Of a stretch of 22,876 nucleotides of DNA, positions 22,421 to 22,876 are shown one piece after another. The DNA is from GCA-2794515 sp033763335. Lineage in GTDB: Bacteria; Chloroflexota; Anaerolineae; Aggregatilineales; Phototrophicaceae. The notes beneath the pieces are model-generated. The model was not told the origin of the DNA and did not search any database. It saw nothing but the letters and a program-made list of their open reading frames with translations. The DNA lies in contig JANRKU010000039.1 of assembly GCA_033763335.1 (NCBI GenBank), forward strand, positions 1 to 22,876, given 5' to 3'. Position 1 is the first letter of the stretch, and every line of letters begins with the position of its first letter. The position numbers and the translations under genes were made by a program.

Positions 22421-22876
22421 TCATCCACGCTTGACCTCATGCACCACATCGCCAGCAGGCGTGACCATTTCGATATGCAACGGCATTTGTCCAATGGCGT
22501 GTGTTGAGCAACTCAAGCACGGGTCAAACGCCCGTATCACCGCCTCAACCCGATTCAACACACCATCACTGATAGTATCGCCATGAATATAATGTTGCGC
22601 CACTTGCAAAACACCTCTGTTCATCGCCATATTATTATTGCCAGTGGCGATGATGAGATTCACATGGCGAATTAAGCCGTTTTCATCAATTTTATAATGA
22701 TGGAGCAATGTCCCGCGTGGGGCTTCGCTGATACCAACCCCTTCAAAAGCATTGGGCGATGCCTGTGCGTGAACGTGTGGTAACAAAATATCGGGAGAGT
22801 GAAGCAATTGCTCAATACGCTCCACACCGAAAAGCATTTCGATAAGACGTGCATAATGATAATGGAACGAGCTTTG
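22421..22876 (-). CDS. [NiFe] hydrogenase large subunit, C-terminal part (group 3, HoxH-like)
   Basis: The gene runs off the right edge. The visible 151 residues (frame open from base 22876: QSSFHYHYARLIEMLFGVE) are the C-terminal third of the catalytic subunit that oxidises or evolves H2. The second nickel-binding motif DPCLSCSTH is present with both cysteines, and EAPRGTLLHHY is the conserved segment near the active site. Processing is expected after the His, removing a 25-residue tail beginning AIGQMPL. The motif, the HYHYARLIE segment and the HoxW-type protease next door suggest a soluble group 3b or 3d enzyme (HydA/HoxH). The diaphorase and small-subunit genes would lie outside the window. 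Confidence 0.92.
   Translation of the reverse strand, partial: QSSFHYHYARLIEMLFGVERIEQLLHSPDILLPHVHAQASPNAFEGVGISEAPRGTLLHHYKIDENGLIRHVNLIIATGNNNMAMNRGVLQVAQHYIHGDTISDGVLNRVEAVIRAFDPCLSCSTHAIGQMPLHIEMVTPAGDVVHEVKRG

Overview
The window reads as chromosomal DNA from a bacterium of moderate GC content, most likely a member of the Chloroflexota (Anaerolineae-like). This placement is an inference from gene content: a glucose/mannose-type ABC importer without its own ATPase gene, two small SpoIIAA/STAS-like proteins, a group 3-type [NiFe] hydrogenase with its maturation genes, and many GC-rich palindromic repeats between genes. No rRNA, tRNA, CRISPR array or transposase gene was found.

Layout. 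Positions 1-303 hold only repeats. Positions 304-3288 (minus strand) carry a TPR protein, a ketoacyl-ACP synthase III-like enzyme and an arginase, read in that order. From a promoter region near 3.4 kb the plus strand carries a sugar ABC system (binding protein, an unusually large permease, a second permease; 3504-7267). After a strong hairpin and a good promoter come a small STAS-like protein and a methyltransferase (7468-8651). Next is a run of closely spaced plus-strand genes: a GT4 glycosyltransferase, an SbtA-family transporter, an antitoxin/PIN-toxin pair and a cytoplasmic GH31 glycosidase (9018-14702). A repeat-rich spacer precedes a LysR regulator, and another precedes an adenosine deaminase-family enzyme. 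From 17.3 kb to the right edge the minus strand carries, in transcription order, the C-terminus of a [NiFe] hydrogenase large subunit, its maturation endopeptidase, hypF, hypC and hypD, then a second small STAS-like gene.

How the parts fit. The binding protein and permeases could import a sugar, and the GH31 enzyme, which lacks a signal peptide, could process glucosides inside the cell. The hydrogenase cluster is a coherent maturation operon: HypF, HypC and HypD build and deliver the Fe(CN)2CO group, and the endopeptidase trims the 25-residue tail after the DPCLSCSTH motif. hypA, hypB and hypE are not in the window.

The most striking feature is hypF. It is interrupted three times by a 122-bp double-hairpin repeat. 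All three copies lie in the same orientation and the same codon phase, and each adds about 40 residues (PHPLTPSP...GGIGD) without breaking the gene. Related double-hairpin elements lie between genes at 107-214 and 16082-16190, with partial or chimeric copies elsewhere. The family resembles paired REP (REPIN-like) elements, and its behaviour in hypF parallels the Rickettsia palindromic elements known to sit inside genes. A second family of roughly 20-bp palindromes, with conserved ends and changing but self-complementary cores, is scattered through the intergenic spaces. A 126-bp nested multi-hairpin structure sits at 14896-15021.
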